Under the pieces are notes generated by a model. It made no database searches, was not told the origin of the DNA, and saw only the letters and a program-made list of their open reading frames with translations. The position numbers and the translations under genes were made by a program. Positions 54,478-61,463 of a stretch of 64,000 nucleotides of DNA are shown piece after piece. Source of the stretch: Propioniciclava sp. MC1595 (GTDB lineage Bacteria; Actinomycetota; Actinomycetes; Propionibacteriales; Propionibacteriaceae); contig NZ_CP071870.1 in assembly GCF_017569205.1 (NCBI RefSeq), forward strand, positions 124,001 through 188,000. Reading direction: 5' to 3'. Numbering within the stretch: position 1 is the stretch's first letter; the number at the start of each line of letters is the position of its first letter.

Positions 54478-55161
54478 TCAGCGGCGCCAGGCGAAGGTGA
54501 CCTCGGGGCGTCCGGAACCGCCGAGGCGCTGGGCGCGGGCCACGCGTCCCTCGTCGGCGAGGTACTGCAGGTACCGGCGCGCGGTCACGCGCGAGGTGCC
54601 GACCGCGTCGGCGACCTCGGACGCCGACAGCGCGGCCGGCTGGACGTCGGTCAGCGCTCCGATTACCGCCTCCAGGACGTCACGGGCGAGCCCCTTGGGC
54701 GAGGTTCCCGACGTGGTGGGTCGGCGGAGCTCGCCGAACATCGCGTCGACCGTGGCCTGGCTCGCAGAGGTCGCCCCGGCCAACCCCTCCCGGAAGCGCC
54801 GGTACGCCTCCAGCCGCTCGCGCAGGTCGGCGAACGTGAACGGCTTCAGCAGGTACCCGACCACCCCCAGCGCGAGCGCCGACCGCACGTGCTCGACCTC
54901 GCGGGCCGCCGTGATGGCCAGGATGTCGATCGGACGCCCCGCCGCCCGGATGCCCCGCACCACGTCCAGCCCGTGCCCGTCGGGCAGGTTCAGGTCGAGC
55001 AGCACCAGGTCGACCGCTTGGCGGGTGAGGACGGAGACTGCGGTCTGGACCGTCCCGGCCGTGCCCACCAGCTCGAACCCCGGCACCCGCCGTAGGTAGG
55101 CCGCGTGCCCCGCGGCCACCTCGGGTTCGTCGTCGACGACGAGCACGCGCAGGTCAGCCAT
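54478..55161 (-). CDS. CitB/DcuR-type response regulator
   Basis: A 227-residue regulator. The receiver domain has VVDDEP and the phospho-acceptor D56 in LVLLDLNLPDGHGLDVV, with the lysine in GYLLKPFTF. The C-terminal helix-turn-helix (LSASEVADAVGTSRVTARRYLQYLADEGRV) is of the CitB/DctR type. It overlaps the sensor gene by eight bases and probably activates the divergent GntP-type permease when the matching carboxylate is sensed outside. Confidence 0.9.
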   Translation of the reverse strand: MADLRVLVVDDEPEVAAGHAAYLRRVPGFELVGTAGTVQTAVSVLTRQAVDLVLLDLNLPDGHGLDVVRGIRAAGRPIDILAITAAREVEHVRSALALGVVGYLLKPFTFADLRERLEAYRRFREGLAGATSASQATVDAMFGELRRPTTSGTSPKGLARDVLEAVIGALTDVQPAALSASEVADAVGTSRVTARRYLQYLADEGRVARAQRLGGSGRPEVTFAWRR

Positions 55162-56767
55162 CGCCGCCCCCTTCCGACGCGACGGCCACCGGCAGCGTCA
55201 CGGTGAACGTCGCTCCCGGTGGTTCGGACACCTCGATCCGTCCGCCCAGCAGGTCGACGGCCTGCCGCACGAGGGCCAGCCCGATGCCGCGCCCCGCCGG
55301 TCCCGACGCGGGCTTCGACGTCGTCCCGCGCTCGAACGCCCGCTCCCGGTCCGGGGCCGGCAACCCCGGCCCGGTGTCGGCGACCGTCAGCGTCACGACG
55401 CTGTCGGAGGCCTGGGCGTCCACCAGCACCGCCTTCTCGGACCCGCCCGGCTGGCCCGCCACGGCGTCCAAGGCGTTGTCGATGAGGTTGCCGAGGATCG
55501 TCACCACCGCGCCCGACGGCAGGAGGCCGGCGGGGAGGTGGGCGTCCGGGTCGACGTCGAGGGTGGCGCCCCGCTCGGCCGCCTGCGAGGACTTGCCGAT
55601 CACCAGCGCGGCGACGGCGGGGTCCTCGAGGGCGGCGGCGATCGCCTCCCCGTGCCGCTGGCTGGCGCGCAGCTCGTCGGTGGCGAAGGCGACGGCGTCG
55701 TCGGGGCGTCCGAGCTCGATGAGCGTGACGACGGTGTGCAGCCGGTTCGCGGCCTCGTGCGCCTGCGCGTGGAGGGCGTCGGCGAGGGACTGGGTGGTGT
55801 TGAGGCGTCCGGTGAGCGCCTCGAGCTCGGTGCGGTCGCGCAGGGTGGTGAGGGTCGCGACCGCGCGCCCCTGCCGCTGCACCACGTCGGAGCTCACCAG
55901 CAGCACCCGTCCACCGCTCGCGTGTGGCACGTCGACGTGCTGCTCGCGCCCGGCCAGCAGCGCGGCCAGGTCGGGGGCCAGGCCGAGGTCGGACGCCTCG
56001 CGGCCCACGGCGTCCGGGGGCAGGTCGAGCAGGCGGCGGGCCTCGTCGTTGACGACCTGGACGCGCCCCTTCTCGTCGGTGATGACCAGCCCCTCGCGGA
56101 CCGCGTGCAGCACCGCCTCGTGGTGGTCGTGCAGGCGGCGCAGCTCGGTCGCGTTGAGTCCGAGGGTCTGGCGGCGCACCCGCTGGCCGACCACCGCGGC
56201 GCCCAGCGTCGCGACGCCCGCGGCGGCCAGGCCCGGCAGCAGCGCCTGCGGCAGCGTGCGCGTCAGCTGCTCGCCCACCCGCGACTGGTGGATGCCGACC
56301 GACACCAGACCCTTGACCTCGTTGTCGACCAACACCGGCACCACCGCACGCGTCGAGGGGCCGAGCGTGCCGGTGTACTGCTCGATCACGGTGCCGCCGG
56401 CCTGCGCGTCGGCGATGGTGCCGAGGAAGTGCTGCCCGATCAGGTCGGGGTTGGGGTGCGTGTAACGGATGCCGTCGGGCGACATCACCACGATGAAGTC
56501 GGTCTGCGTGGCCTGCCGTTCGCGCTCGATGAAGTCGCGCAGTTCGGACGCCGGGTCGGGCGAGGCGAGCCCCTCGCGCACGTCGTCGGTCGAGGCGATG
56601 GCCCGGGCGATGTCGGTGACGCGGGTGGCGGCGGCGTCCTCGACGAGGCGGGTCGCCTGGACGTAGGCCGTGACCAGCGCGACGGCGACCACGAGCGCGA
56701 CGACGGCGCCCAGCACGATCAGGACGTGCGAGGCGACGCTGCGGGGTCCTCTGAACACTATGAACAC
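55154..56767 (-). CDS. CitA/DcuS-type sensor histidine kinase
   Basis: A 537-residue membrane kinase. The first helix (VLIVLGAVVALVVAVALVTAYVQ) is followed by an extracytoplasmic PAS-like sensor domain (IVVMSPDGIRYTHPNPDLIGQHFLGT, VPVLVDNEVKGLVSVGI), a second helix, a cytoplasmic PAS domain (VREGLVITDEKGRVQVVNDEARRLL), the phospho-acceptor histidine in HEAANRLHTVVTLIELG and the ATPase NLIDNALDAV, DTGPGLP, GRGIGLALV. This is the order of citrate and C4-dicarboxylate sensors. The GTG at 56767 (AAGGGC upstream) is preferred over GTG 56758. Confidence 0.9.
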   Translation of the reverse strand: MFIVFRGPRSVASHVLIVLGAVVALVVAVALVTAYVQATRLVEDAAATRVTDIARAIASTDDVREGLASPDPASELRDFIERERQATQTDFIVVMSPDGIRYTHPNPDLIGQHFLGTIADAQAGGTVIEQYTGTLGPSTRAVVPVLVDNEVKGLVSVGIHQSRVGEQLTRTLPQALLPGLAAAGVATLGAAVVGQRVRRQTLGLNATELRRLHDHHEAVLHAVREGLVITDEKGRVQVVNDEARRLLDLPPDAVGREASDLGLAPDLAALLAGREQHVDVPHASGGRVLLVSSDVVQRQGRAVATLTTLRDRTELEALTGRLNTTQSLADALHAQAHEAANRLHTVVTLIELGRPDDAVAFATDELRASQRHGEAIAAALEDPAVAALVIGKSSQAAERGATLDVDPDAHLPAGLLPSGAVVTILGNLIDNALDAVAGQPGGSEKAVLVDAQASDSVVTLTVADTGPGLPAPDRERAFERGTTSKPASGPAGRGIGLALVRQAVDLLGGRIEVSEPPGATFTVTLPVAVASEGGGDG

Positions 56768-56845
56768 AAGGATGCCCTTGCCCGGGGCGGCGTCGCACGC
56801 TGTTGCGCAGCCACACAGCGGTGGCCGACCCAAGGAGTACGGACA

Positions 56846-58204
56846 ATGATTGCCCTGCACACAGCGATCGCGATCGTCGCGATCATCTTCCTCATCATCA
56901 AGGTCAAGGTGGACCCGATCATCGCGCTGGTGCTCGGCGCGCTCTACCTCGGCCTCGCGTCGGGGATGGGGTTCGTGGCCACCATCGAGGCCGTTACGTC
57001 CGGCTTCGGCGACATCATGGCCAAGATCGGCCTGCTGATCGGCTTCGGCGTGCTCATGGGCGCGCTGCTGCACCGGATGGGCGCGTTCAAGGTGATGGTC
57101 GAGGCGCTGGTGCGCGTCGTCCCGGCCAACAAGCTGCCCTATGCCCTGGCCCTCGCCCTGACCACCATCGCCCCCTCGATCTACGTCGACGTGCAGGTCG
57201 TGCTGGCCGCGCCGGTCGCCCGCTCGTCGTCGAAGTTCATCGAGCGCCACGGCCTGGCCTGGCTCGCCGGCGCGCTCGGCACCGGCATCTTCTGTGGCTA
57301 CGTGTTCGTCGTGCCCGGCCTGTCGGCCATCTCGACCGCGGGCCTGCTGTCGGTCCCGCTGGGCACCTACATGATCTTCGGCATCGTCATCGGCATCATC
57401 ACCGCCACCCTGACCGTGTGGATCTTCCGCCGCATGCTCAACTTCGGCTGGTGGAATCCCGCCCGCGATGAGGAGACCTCCGAGGCCCTCGAGGAGGTCG
57501 AGGCCGCCGAGCTGGTGGCCGGGGAGTCGGGCCGGCGTCCGAGCCTCGCGCTGGCGCTCGCGCCGATCATCGTGCCGCTGCTGATGATCGCCTTCGGCGT
57601 GTTCGCCGAACTGGCCGGCTTCACCAACGACGTCATCGCCTTCTTCGGGGACGCCAACGTGGCCCTGTTCCTCGGCCTGCTCGGGGCCTACGTGATGGCG
57701 CGCCGCTTCGTCGGCACCGAGGCCACCGCCGACGCGTTCGGCGACGGGCTCAAGACCACCGGTGAGATCCTCCTCGTGACCGGCGTCGGCGGCTCGCTCG
57801 GCGCGGTCATCAAGGGCACCGGCCTGGCGGACCTGCTCGGCGGGCTGTTCTCGGTGGACACCGGCGCCCCCGTGATCCTGTCGATCCTGCTGGCGTGGTT
57901 CATCGCGGCCCTGCTGCACCTGGCCATCGGCTCGGTGTCGGTCGCCGCCATCACCGCCGCGGGCATCATCGCCCCGATCGCCGGACAGCTGGACGTGGCG
58001 CCGGTCATCCTTGCGTTGGCGATCGCTTCGGGCGCGCTGTTCGCCCTGCAGGTGAACTCCAACTTCTTCTGGATGTTCAAGGCCCTTCTGGGCCTGACCA
58101 CCTCCGGAGCCCTGAAGTCGATGACCACCGTGACCACCATCGCGTCCCTTGTCTCGCTGCCGCTGGTGATGGCCGCCGCCCTGGTGGCGCCCGCCCTGGG
58201 GTAG
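56846..58204 (+). CDS. GntP-family permease (gluconate or carboxylate:H+ symporter)
   Basis: A 452-residue membrane transporter with about 12 helices. GntP-like stretches are IKVKVDPIIALVLGALYLGLASGM, IGLLIGFGVLMGALL, and GVGGSLGAVIKGTGLADLL in the second half. AAGGAG lies nine bases before the ATG at 56846. It diverges from the sensor-regulator pair across 78 bp, the usual place for a CitB/DcuR-type activation site, so it is the likely target. Substrate could be gluconate, citrate or another hydroxy-acid. Confidence 0.88.
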   Translation: MIALHTAIAIVAIIFLIIKVKVDPIIALVLGALYLGLASGMGFVATIEAVTSGFGDIMAKIGLLIGFGVLMGALLHRMGAFKVMVEALVRVVPANKLPYALALALTTIAPSIYVDVQVVLAAPVARSSSKFIERHGLAWLAGALGTGIFCGYVFVVPGLSAISTAGLLSVPLGTYMIFGIVIGIITATLTVWIFRRMLNFGWWNPARDEETSEALEEVEAAELVAGESGRRPSLALALAPIIVPLLMIAFGVFAELAGFTNDVIAFFGDANVALFLGLLGAYVMARRFVGTEATADAFGDGLKTTGEILLVTGVGGSLGAVIKGTGLADLLGGLFSVDTGAPVILSILLAWFIAALLHLAIGSVSVAAITAAGIIAPIAGQLDVAPVILALAIASGALFALQVNSNFFWMFKALLGLTTSGALKSMTTVTTIASLVSLPLVMAAALVAPALG

Positions 58205-58213
58205 GCGCCCCTC

Positions 58214-58279
58214 CTGCGCCGAGAGCCTGTGCTCCCTGTGCCGAGAGCCTGTGCTCCCTGCGCCGAGAGCCTGTGCTCA
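58214..58279. repeat. Three tandem copies of a 22-bp unit
   Basis: Units beginning CTGCGCCGAGAGCCTGTG lie at 58214, 58236 and 58258 with at most three differences per unit. Each carries GCC-GAGAGCCTGTGCTC. They fill the space between the permease stop and the terminator hairpin. No coding or CRISPR-like spacing is present. Confidence 0.8.
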
Positions 58280-58284
58280 AACTG

Positions 58285-58321
58285 CCGACAGCCCGCCCTC
58301 GCGATGAGGGCGGGCTGTCGG
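58285..58321. terminator. Strong hairpin terminator (16-bp stem)
   Basis: CCGACAGCCCGCCCTC and its exact complement flank the loop GCGAT. A 16-bp GC-rich stem is strong enough to stop transcription from both sides, between the permease and the convergent YceI-like gene. Confidence 0.85.
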
Positions 58322-58375
58322 CGTTCGGAAGACGGGCTGTGGTCGTGCCTCACGCTCCGCCGCGGCGGTTCGGGC

Positions 58376-58812
58376 TCAGCGGTTGCTGGTGGCGAAGAGG
58401 TTCTTCACCCAGCCCACCAGGCCACCCTTCTCGGACGCCTCGACGTCGGGCTCGGCGACGACCGGCTCGGCGACGACCTCGGACTCGGTGGACTCGACCA
58501 CCGACTCGGCCGGGGCCTCGGCGTCCGCCTGCTTGATGGCGGAGACCTCGAAGGTCAGCGTGACGTTCTCGGAGACGAGGACGCCACCGGTCTCGAGGGC
58601 GGCGTTCCAGACGAGGCCGAAGTCCTTGCGGTTGACGTCGACCTTGCCGCTCAGGCCCACGCGCTGGTTGCCGAACGGGTCGAGCGCGGAGCCCTCGAAC
58701 TCGAAGTCGATGACGACGGGGCGGGTGACATCGCGTGGCGGGCGGTGAAGCCGATCTCGGTGTGGGCGGTGTCGAGGACATAGGTGCCGTTGAAGTCGGT
58801 GAGCGCGGTCAT
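58376..58812 (-). pseudogene. YceI-family protein with internal deletion and frameshift
   Basis: The ATG at 58812 (AAGGAG upstream) encodes LTDFNGTYVLDTAHTEIGFTARHA, a normal YceI start. The next bases belong to a different frame and continue DVTRPVVIDFEFEGSALDPFGNQRVGLSGKVDVNRKDFGLVWNAALETGGVLVSENVTLTFEVSAIK, the normal YceI end. About 75-80 residues of the lipocalin-like barrel are missing at about 58733. A further 50-residue acidic tail ends GLVGWVKNLFATSNR. The gene cannot make a YceI barrel. Confidence 0.8.
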
Positions 58813-58860
58813 GGGTTCTCCTTGGTGCCGGGCGAACCCTCCTCGGGCCCACCTGATTGC

Positions 58861-58907
58861 TTGATGTGTCAACCAATCTGGGAGAAAATGATTGAACTGT
58901 CAACCAA
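58861..58907. promoter_or_regulatory. Two MarR-like boxes upstream of the YceI-like gene
   Basis: TTGATGTGTCAACCAA (58861-58876) and TTGAACTGTCAACCAA (58892-58907) are 31 bp apart. On the minus strand each reads TTGGTTGACANNTCAA, containing the partial palindrome TTGA-N4-TCAA and a -35-like TTGACA. The upstream copy is followed after 17 bases by CAGATT, a possible -10. No MarR gene is adjacent. Confidence 0.55.
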
Positions 58908-58937
58908 GTTGCCAAGGGTGTGCCCCCGAAACACGAA

Positions 58938-58961
58938 TCCCCGCCACGGACGTGGCGGGGA
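58938..58961. terminator. Hairpin terminator after the 27-residue gene
   Basis: TCCCCGCCACG and its exact complement are separated by GA, giving an 11-bp inverted repeat. It lies about 36 bases downstream of the small gene's stop codon on the minus strand. Confidence 0.65.
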
Positions 58962-58997
58962 CGGGCTGTCGGCGGCCGGAGCGCGTGCCGGGGCAGG

Positions 58998-59081
58998 TCA
59001 GTTGAAGAAGCCGAGGTCCTCGGCGATCTCCTGGGTCAGGAACTCCTGGTAGTGGTTCCAGAACTGGATGAGCTGCTTCAT
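58998..59081 (-). CDS. Mini-protein of 27 residues
   Basis: An ATG at 59081 follows a near-perfect AGGAGGTGACACC site and opens a 28-codon frame. The product starts MKQLIQFWNHYQEF, continues with TQEIAEDLG and ends FFN; it would be amphipathic and rich in aromatic residues. It has its own AT-rich upstream region and a hairpin behind it, so it looks like a real small gene. No relative is recognised. Confidence 0.55.
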   Translation of the reverse strand: MKQLIQFWNHYQEFLTQEIAEDLGFFN

Positions 59082-59123
59082 GGTGTCACCTCCTGATGAT
59101 GACACTCAGTCTAGTCATAAGTA

Positions 59124-59744
59124 CTAGAAACTAGAATCCTTCTCACGGACCTTCAACCGGTACGCGGCGAGGATCAACTCGACAGCGGTGTCGAGCGGCA
59201 CGCGACCCGTGTTGATGACCAGGTCGAAGTTGTCGTTGTGGCGGGGGTCCCAGTTGAAGAGGCGCTGCGACATGGCGGCGCGGGCGGAGTCAGGGCGGTT
59301 CTGGCGGGCGCGCGCGTGGGCGAGGTCGATGCCGGCCGCCGCGGCCCCGCGGGCGATGCGTTGCTCGACCGGACCGTCCAGCTTCACGTGCAACGCGCGC
59401 GGCTCGTCGGCCAGGATCACCGTCGCGTTGCGGCCCAGCACCACGCCGCCCCCGGCGACCTGGGCGCGGAGCTCGCGCACGGCGTCCTCGGCGTCGAGCA
59501 TCTCGAGCTGCCCCGAGAAGACCCCGACGTCGGCCGACGCCGCGGTGCGCCCCAGCGTGTTGAGCACCCGCGTCAGCAGGCTGCCGTCGTCGGAACCGCG
59601 GCCCTCGGCGGCCTCGAGGTCCTCCGACGAGTAGACCTGCGACACCCACGGGACGCCCAGGGCCCCAGCGACGGCCGGACCCACCTCGGCCGCACCCGAC
59701 CCGTACATCTCGAAGATCGTCACCACGGGCTCGTCGATGCTCAT
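59124..59744 (-). CDS. Cytidylate kinase-like protein
   Basis: A 206-residue protein of the cytidylate-kinase-like family: VVTIFEMYGSGAAEVGPAVAGALGVPWVSQ, then GGVVLGRNATVILADEPRALHVKLDGPVEQRIARGA and RLFNWDPRHNDNFDLVINTGRVPLDTAVELI. The typical YGSGG-E-I loop reads YGSGAAEVG. The nucleotide substrate is unknown. No Shine-Dalgarno precedes the ATG at 59744, which lies 56 bases from the divergent MFS remnant. Confidence 0.8.
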   Translation of the reverse strand: MSIDEPVVTIFEMYGSGAAEVGPAVAGALGVPWVSQVYSSEDLEAAEGRGSDDGSLLTRVLNTLGRTAASADVGVFSGQLEMLDAEDAVRELRAQVAGGGVVLGRNATVILADEPRALHVKLDGPVEQRIARGAAAAGIDLAHARARQNRPDSARAAMSQRLFNWDPRHNDNFDLVINTGRVPLDTAVELILAAYRLKVREKDSSF

Positions 59745-59800
59745 GGGGAAACAATGCACGATCCCGGACGCCACGGCACCCGATGCCCTACAAAGAAGCC

Positions 59801-60371
59801 ATGACCCCCGCACCGGCACCGGACCCGGCCCGCGCGCCCACCCCCGCCGCGGGCAGCGCCCGCCACTGGATGGTCGTCGCCGGCGGCGCCTGCCTGATGT
59901 CGGCGGGCATGTTCCTGTTCCTGAGCAGCTCGATCCTCAACCCGCCGCTGGCCAAGCACCTCGGCGTCGGCCTGTCCGAGGTGATGGCCTACAACTCGAT
60001 GATGGCGCTGTCCGGGGTGATCGCGATGACGTTCGTCGGGCCACCTCGCGACCGTGCTGTTCGGGTTCGGCGCCGTCCTGCCGGGCGTGCTGCTGCCGAT
60101 CATGGTCCAGCGGGTGTTCGGCATGCGCGACTACGCGACGATCCTCGGGCCGGCGATGGCGACCATGCCCGCCGGCATGGCCCTCGGGACGCCCCTGTGG
60201 GGCATGGCCGTCGACCGCACCGGCAGCTACACCGTCGCCCTGCTCGCCAGCATCGGCCTCACACTGGTCACCGCCGCCCTGCTCGTCTGGGCCCTGCGCA
60301 GCGCCCCGGCCATGCGCCGCCGGGTCGAGGCCGAGCTCGGTGAGCGGCCGGCACCTACGATGGCGGCATGA
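59801..60371 (+). pseudogene. MFS transporter remnant with large internal deletion
   Basis: The ATG at 59801 encodes HWMVVAGGACLMSAGMFLFLSSSILNPPLAKHLGVGLSEVMAYNSMMALSGVIAMTFVG, the first two helices of an MFS carrier. At about 60041 the frame changes and continues HLATVLFGFGAVLPGVLLPIMVQRVFGMRDYATILGPAMATMPAGMALGTPLWGMAVDRTGSY, the last helices. About 200 residues in between are missing. The remnant stops inside the next gene's start (ATGA). Confidence 0.75.
60356..60361 (+). promoter_or_regulatory. Putative leaderless -10 box of the lactonase gene (TACGAT)
   Basis: TACGAT is followed by six bases and the ATG at 60368, with no Shine-Dalgarno between. It lies inside the 3' end of the MFS remnant and could keep the lactonase expressed after that gene decayed. 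Confidence 0.5.
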
Positions 60372-61396
60372 ACGACGCGACGTTGGTCCTTGTCGGGAAC
60401 GCAAAGGCCGGCAGCATCTCGGTGCTGCGCCTGGGGGAGGGGTCCCTCGACCCCCTCGCCGAGCACGAGGTCGGCGTGGGGTGCGGCACCTTCGCGATCG
60501 ACCACGCGCGGGGCCTCGTCCACACTGCCGTCAAGGAACCCGAACCCGCGATCGTCACGTTGTCCTTCGACGCCGCAACCGGGCAGCTGACCGAGACCGC
60601 CCGCCGCGCCATCCCCGACCCGCTGGCCTACCTCGTGCTCACGCGCGAGGGCGAGCTGCTGCTCGGGGCGTCGTATGCCGGCAACTGGGGCGCCAGCTGG
60701 CCGACGCCCAAGGGGGTCCCCGGCGAGCCGGTCGGGCGGGTCGAGCACCGACACCTCCACTGTGTGGTCCCGGACGCCGCGGGCCGCCACGCCTACTGGG
60801 TCGCCTTGGGCGACGACCTGGTCGCGCAGACGGCGATCACCGAGGACGGGGGCTTGGAGCCACTCGACCCCGGCACCGTGTCGGTCGAGGAGGGCGCCGG
60901 CCCGCGCCACCTCGTGCTGGCCGCCAACGAGCGCTCGGCGTACCTAGTCACCGAGTTCACCGGCGAGGTGATCCGGTTCGAGCGCGACGACGCCACCGGC
61001 GTGCTGACCCGGGCCGAGTCGGTCTCGATCGTCGACCCCGGGGCCGGCCTGTCGACCAGCCGCCTGGGCGCCGACCCGATGGAGGAGCACCTCATCTGGG
61101 GGGCCGACGTGCACCTGGCCCAGTTCGGGTCGTTCCTGCTCGCCACGGAGCGCACCGCCAGCACCGTCGCGACAGTCTCGATGGAGCCCGAGGGCCTGCT
61201 CGGCGCCGTCATCGGCCTCACGCCCACCGAGGCGCAGCCGCGCGGATTCGCCGTCGCGCCCGACAACCGGCACGTCGTCGTCGCCGGCGAGCGCTCGGGC
61301 GGGGTGGCCCTGTACGAGCTCTCCGACGAGGGGATCCTGACCGAGCTGGACCGTCGCGACACCGGTTCGGGCGCCAACTGGGTGCGCTTCGCCTGA
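60368..61396 (+). CDS. Lactonase-family beta-propeller protein (6-phosphogluconolactonase type)
   Basis: A 342-residue seven-bladed propeller protein of the YbhE-type lactonase family: FAIDHARGLVHTAV, LLLGASYAGNW, HLHCVVPDAAGRHAYWVALGDDLVAQ, AGPRHLVLAANERSAYLVTEFTGEV and PRGFAVAPDNRHVVVAGERSGGVALYEL. Members hydrolyse 6-phosphogluconolactone or similar sugar lactones. No signal peptide. Its substrate here is not established. Confidence 0.82.
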   Translation: MNDATLVLVGNAKAGSISVLRLGEGSLDPLAEHEVGVGCGTFAIDHARGLVHTAVKEPEPAIVTLSFDAATGQLTETARRAIPDPLAYLVLTREGELLLGASYAGNWGASWPTPKGVPGEPVGRVEHRHLHCVVPDAAGRHAYWVALGDDLVAQTAITEDGGLEPLDPGTVSVEEGAGPRHLVLAANERSAYLVTEFTGEVIRFERDDATGVLTRAESVSIVDPGAGLSTSRLGADPMEEHLIWGADVHLAQFGSFLLATERTASTVATVSMEPEGLLGAVIGLTPTEAQPRGFAVAPDNRHVVVAGERSGGVALYELSDEGILTELDRRDTGSGANWVRFA

Positions 61397-61451
61397 GCTA
61401 GTCGCGCGGGGATGGTTGCCACCCCACTCGTGCCTGAACCCCCTCGCGGTC

Positions 61452-61457
61452 TAGGGT
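61452..61457 (+). promoter_or_regulatory. Putative leaderless -10 box of the RNA helicase gene (TAGGGT)
   Basis: TAGGGT is followed by six bases and the GTG at 61464. No Shine-Dalgarno is present. The same geometry is seen at the lactonase and flavoprotein genes. Confidence 0.5.
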
Positions 61458-61463
61458 TGAGAA

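Noticed and set aside
58214-58279. CRISPR array
   Set aside because: The 22-bp units are contiguous with no spacers and no cas gene is present.
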